Source of the DNA: Methanobacteriota archaeon
Lineage (GTDB): Archaea > Halobacteriota > Methanosarcinia > Methanosarcinales > Methanoperedenaceae
Length of the DNA stretch: 5,189 nucleotides
Direction: 5' to 3'
Assembly (NCBI GenBank): GCA_018899795.1
Contig: JAHIHJ010000288.1
Span: 1 to 5,189, forward strand
This document shows positions 4,803 through 5,189 of this stretch, one piece after another (positions within the stretch are counted from its first letter, which is position 1; every line of letters begins with the position of its first letter). Made by a program: the position numbers and the translations under genes. A model generated the notes under the pieces. The model worked only from the letters and a program-made list of their open reading frames with translations. It had not been told where the DNA came from and searched no databases.

Positions 4803-5189
4803 TTATTTTATATAAAGCACACCCTTTCCGCCCACGATAACATCGCCCGTATATTTCTTATACGTCACACCGTCCACTGCTTCCGTGCCTTCTGCCTTAT
4901 AAACAGGAATCATCTCAGCCACGCTGCCGTTGACTATTATCGTGCCCTTTGCCATCTCGCTCCCGGGTCTGCTCGTGCTGCCGCCGATAACGATCTTGCC
5001 TCCATTATTGGATACTCCAGGCATTAATCCGGCATTTCCTTTAACGATTATCTCGCCGCCGCACATGTGCTCTCCCAAGAAATCAAGCGTGCTTCCCATT
5101 ACGGTTATCTTCCCGCCGCGCATGCCGCAGGTCTCGCCGCGGTATCCCGCGCCCAGGTAATATGCTGCGTTTCCCTCAATGATGAGTTC
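4803..5189 (-). CDS. fwdC: Formylmethanofuran dehydrogenase subunit C (C-terminal part; 5' end outside window)
   Basis: The frame is open from the right edge to TAA at 4803-4805 and gives 128 residues, about half of a FwdC (usually about 260-270). It shows the regular glycine-rich right-handed beta-helix repeats of the GltB C-terminal (GXGXG) domain: IIEGNAAYYLGAGYRGETCGM, MRGGKITVMG, MCGGEIIVKGNAG, NNGGKIVIGG, AKGTIIVNGS and GDVIVGGKGVLYIK. FwdC is the structural subunit that, with FwdA, helps frame the enzyme core in the cytoplasm. An internal ATG at 5123 is not the true start, because the repeat pattern continues upstream without a break. It ends just before a T7 tract and is convergent with the acylphosphatase gene, so it is cut off from the fwdB/fwdA fragments on the same strand. 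Confidence 0.9.
   Translation of the reverse strand, partial: ELIIEGNAAYYLGAGYRGETCGMRGGKITVMGSTLDFLGEHMCGGEIIVKGNAGLMPGVSNNGGKIVIGGSTSRPGSEMAKGTIIVNGSVAEMIPVYKAEGTEAVDGVTYKKYTGDVIVGGKGVLYIK

Noticed and set aside
4930..5160. Plus-strand proline-rich ORF opposite fwdC
   Set aside because: Its proline and isoleucine runs are the antisense of the glycine-rich FwdC repeats.

Overview
The window looks like chromosomal or large-plasmid DNA of a cytochrome-rich archaeon of the methanogen lineage, most likely an anaerobic methane oxidiser such as 'Candidatus Methanoperedens' (ANME-2d). This placement is an inference. It rests on parts of three subunits of tungsten/molybdenum formylmethanofuran dehydrogenase (Fwd/Fmd), which belongs to the C1 pathway of methanogens and methanotrophic archaea, next to two exported c-type cytochrome genes. 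Archaeal TATA-like boxes and oligo-T tracts fit the same picture. No rRNA, tRNA, CRISPR array or recognisable transposase is present.

Layout, left to right. Positions 1-1445 (minus) carry fwdA, running off the left edge and lacking its normal N-terminus. Positions 1423-2553 (minus) hold one open reading frame with two unrelated halves: the exported, heme-binding N-terminus of a multiheme cytochrome, joined in frame to the C-terminal part of FwdB. Positions 2626-3341 (minus) hold a small AT-rich module: a DUF4258-type toxin, a YgiT-type zinc-finger antitoxin that overlaps it by one base, and a small, apparently frameshifted third ORF. A second short, membrane-anchored c-type cytochrome lies at 3504-3971 (minus). 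It is divergent from an acylphosphatase-domain protein with a coiled-coil tail at 4110-4655 (plus). At the right edge, 4803-5189 (minus) encodes the C-terminal half of FwdC, which converges on the acylphosphatase gene across an AT-rich terminator region.

The striking point is that the fwd locus is rearranged. FwdB has lost its N-terminal half, including the part that in the family carries the iron-sulfur cluster and metal-ligand residues. It is joined at one end to a cytochrome 5' end and at the other to a fwdA missing about 13 codons. fwdC is separated from fwdB/fwdA by about 2.2 kb of unrelated genes. This may be a real decaying or duplicated fwd copy shaped by recombination, or an assembly or amplification chimera. 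The sequence alone cannot decide, but the breakpoints are well defined and easy to test. Intergenic stretches are all under 300 bases; those that hold anything visible are listed as regulatory sites or terminators.
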